The notes under the pieces were generated by a model that saw only the letters and a program-made list of their open reading frames with translations, was not told where the DNA came from and did not search any database. The position numbers and the translations under genes are program-made. This document shows positions 6,006-6,662 of a DNA stretch of 6,662 nt, in pieces (within the stretch, counting starts at the first letter, position 1; every line of letters starts with the position of its first letter). The stretch is from CAZLAJ01 sp964644605 (GTDB taxonomy: Bacteria > Patescibacteriota > Microgenomatia > UBA1406 > GWC2-37-13): positions 1 through 6,662 of the forward strand of contig CAZXWS010000055.1 in NCBI GenBank assembly GCA_964644605.1, in the 5' to 3' direction.

Positions 6006-6575
6006 ATGATTTGTCCCAAAGACGGGTCACCGTTATACACCATTGATCACAACCAGGCAGTACCGCAGATTGTCACCTTATACGAATGCCGTGTATGTAA
6101 AGGTGTGTTTTCTATGCCCAAAGATTTACTGGCATTTAAAAAAGCGCAACTAGCTAAACTAAACTTCATAAAATCGTGGGGTATTCCTTTGCCATCACTT
6201 CAAACGGTCATGCTTTTTAGTATCATGGCCTTCTTTTCTATAGCAGCATTTACCAGTTTATTCTTTTTCACTCAACCTAATTTACAGCGTTCCCAAGCCT
6301 CAGAGCTAGTGAATCACCTTTCAGTAACACACGCTGACCATTATTTATTCATTTCATTCAAAACACCGATTCCCGTAAGTTCTCGCATCACTTTCACAGA
6401 TAAAACGACTGGGACAGTGACAATTAAAATCGTAAGCGATTCACCAAAAACGTTTCATTATTTAACAACCGGCGATATTAACATCAAGGATCAAATCACC
6501 TACCAAATCATACTGCGTGACAGTAATGGCTCCGAGGCTCGCACAGAGGAAAGGGAGTTGAATATAAAAAAATAA
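6006..6575 (+). CDS. Membrane protein with N-terminal degenerate zinc ribbon and outer beta-sandwich-like domain (189 aa)
   Basis: Residues 1-35 look like a TFIIB-type zinc ribbon, C3-P-K-D6-G ... Y-E-C28-R-V-C31-K-G-V-F. The usual second Cys is replaced by Asp6, leaving three Cys ligands. A basic amphipathic link (about 40-58) leads to one membrane span at about 67-88 (TVMLFSIMAFFSIAAFTSLFFF). Residues about 103-187 are beta-rich and resemble a fibronectin type III-like fold, with the strands LSVTHADHYLFISFKT and QITYQIILRDSNGSEA. The likely topology is ribbon inside and beta domain outside, inferred from the positive residues before the span. It follows the four-Cys ribbon gene, and the shared ribbon type suggests related jobs. 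The ATG is chosen because the CPKDG motif begins two residues later. No Shine-Dalgarno is visible, and the inverted repeat array abuts the start. Function is unknown. Confidence 0.8.
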   Translation: MICPKDGSPLYTIDHNQAVPQIVTLYECRVCKGVFSMPKDLLAFKKAQLAKLNFIKSWGIPLPSLQTVMLFSIMAFFSIAAFTSLFFFTQPNLQRSQASELVNHLSVTHADHYLFISFKTPIPVSSRITFTDKTTGTVTIKIVSDSPKTFHYLTTGDINIKDQITYQIILRDSNGSEARTEERELNIKK

Positions 6576-6662
6576 ATTAGTAAAAAGTTCATAAAGTACT
6601 AAGTACTAAGTCCTTTTAAGAAAAAATCTTGTTGAAGACGTGTAAATATTTTTGGGAACGTT
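6576..6662. other. Intergenic sequence to right window edge
   Basis: These 87 bp are AT-rich and hold only the AAGTACT repeat. There is no plus-strand start codon. All three minus-strand frames are open for 14-20 codons from the edge, so the tail of a converging gene could be present, but nothing decides between the frames. Confidence 0.4.
6594..6611. repeat. 7-bp tandem repeat (AAGTACT x 2.6)
   Basis: AAGTACT occurs at 6594-6600 and 6601-6607, followed by a partial AAGT (6608-6611). Each unit contains the palindrome AGTACT. It lies 18 bp after the stop of the 189-aa gene. The flanking AAAG (6593-6596) and CTTT (6613-6616) could close a weak imperfect hairpin, but this is not a convincing terminator. 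Confidence 0.65.

Noticed and set aside
5914..6611. CRISPR array or insertion-sequence ends
   Set aside because: The 7-bp units are too short and contiguous for CRISPR repeats with spacers. No transposase lies between the repeats.
6605..6662. Possible C-terminal end of a converging minus-strand gene at the right edge
   Set aside because: All three frames are open for 14-20 codons from the edge and none shows a recognisable protein end, so it cannot be supported.

Overview
The window is an AT-rich bacterial segment that reads in the standard genetic code. Its genes are tightly packed and mostly lack clear Shine-Dalgarno sequences. The best guess is a Candidate Phyla Radiation (Patescibacteria) genome, probably of the Microgenomates group. 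That is an inference from recurring protein modules: a secreted cohesin-like protein, a Cys-rich box followed by a dockerin of the form GDIDGN...LDYFYYLRVVNGG, Pro/Thr linkers, and a FKLRFQGI...KP stretch. No rRNA or other taxonomic marker is present.

Left block (1-2830, minus strand): three genes separated by 4 and 10 bp form a likely operon. In transcription order they encode a 98-aa membrane protein, a 594-aa secreted beta-helix protein carrying a type I-like dockerin, and a membrane-anchored cohesin-like protein cut by the left window edge. A dockerin and a cohesin encoded side by side suggest a cell-surface adhesion or assembly pair, which is the most interesting content here.

Centre (2831-3237): a 135-bp divergent intergenic region holds a perfect sigma-70-type promoter, TTGACA - 17 bp - TATAAT. 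It points right into a 74-aa excisionase/MerR-like helix-turn-helix protein. The start codon lies so close to the -10 box that the mRNA should be leaderless. Two short inverted repeats upstream could be operators.

Second minus block (3238-5670): a 102-aa helical protein and a 705-aa protein, 6 bp apart. The large protein has coiled coils, a C-terminal membrane segment and an Ala/Thr-rich tail. I recognise neither.

Right block (5737-6575, plus strand): two small zinc-ribbon proteins. The first is a 66-aa soluble four-Cys ribbon. The second is a 189-aa protein with an N-terminal ribbon missing one Cys, one membrane span and a beta-rich outer domain. An array of 7-bp units in inverted orientation lies between them, and a different 7-bp tandem repeat follows the second gene. 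No tRNA, rRNA, CRISPR array or insertion sequence was found.
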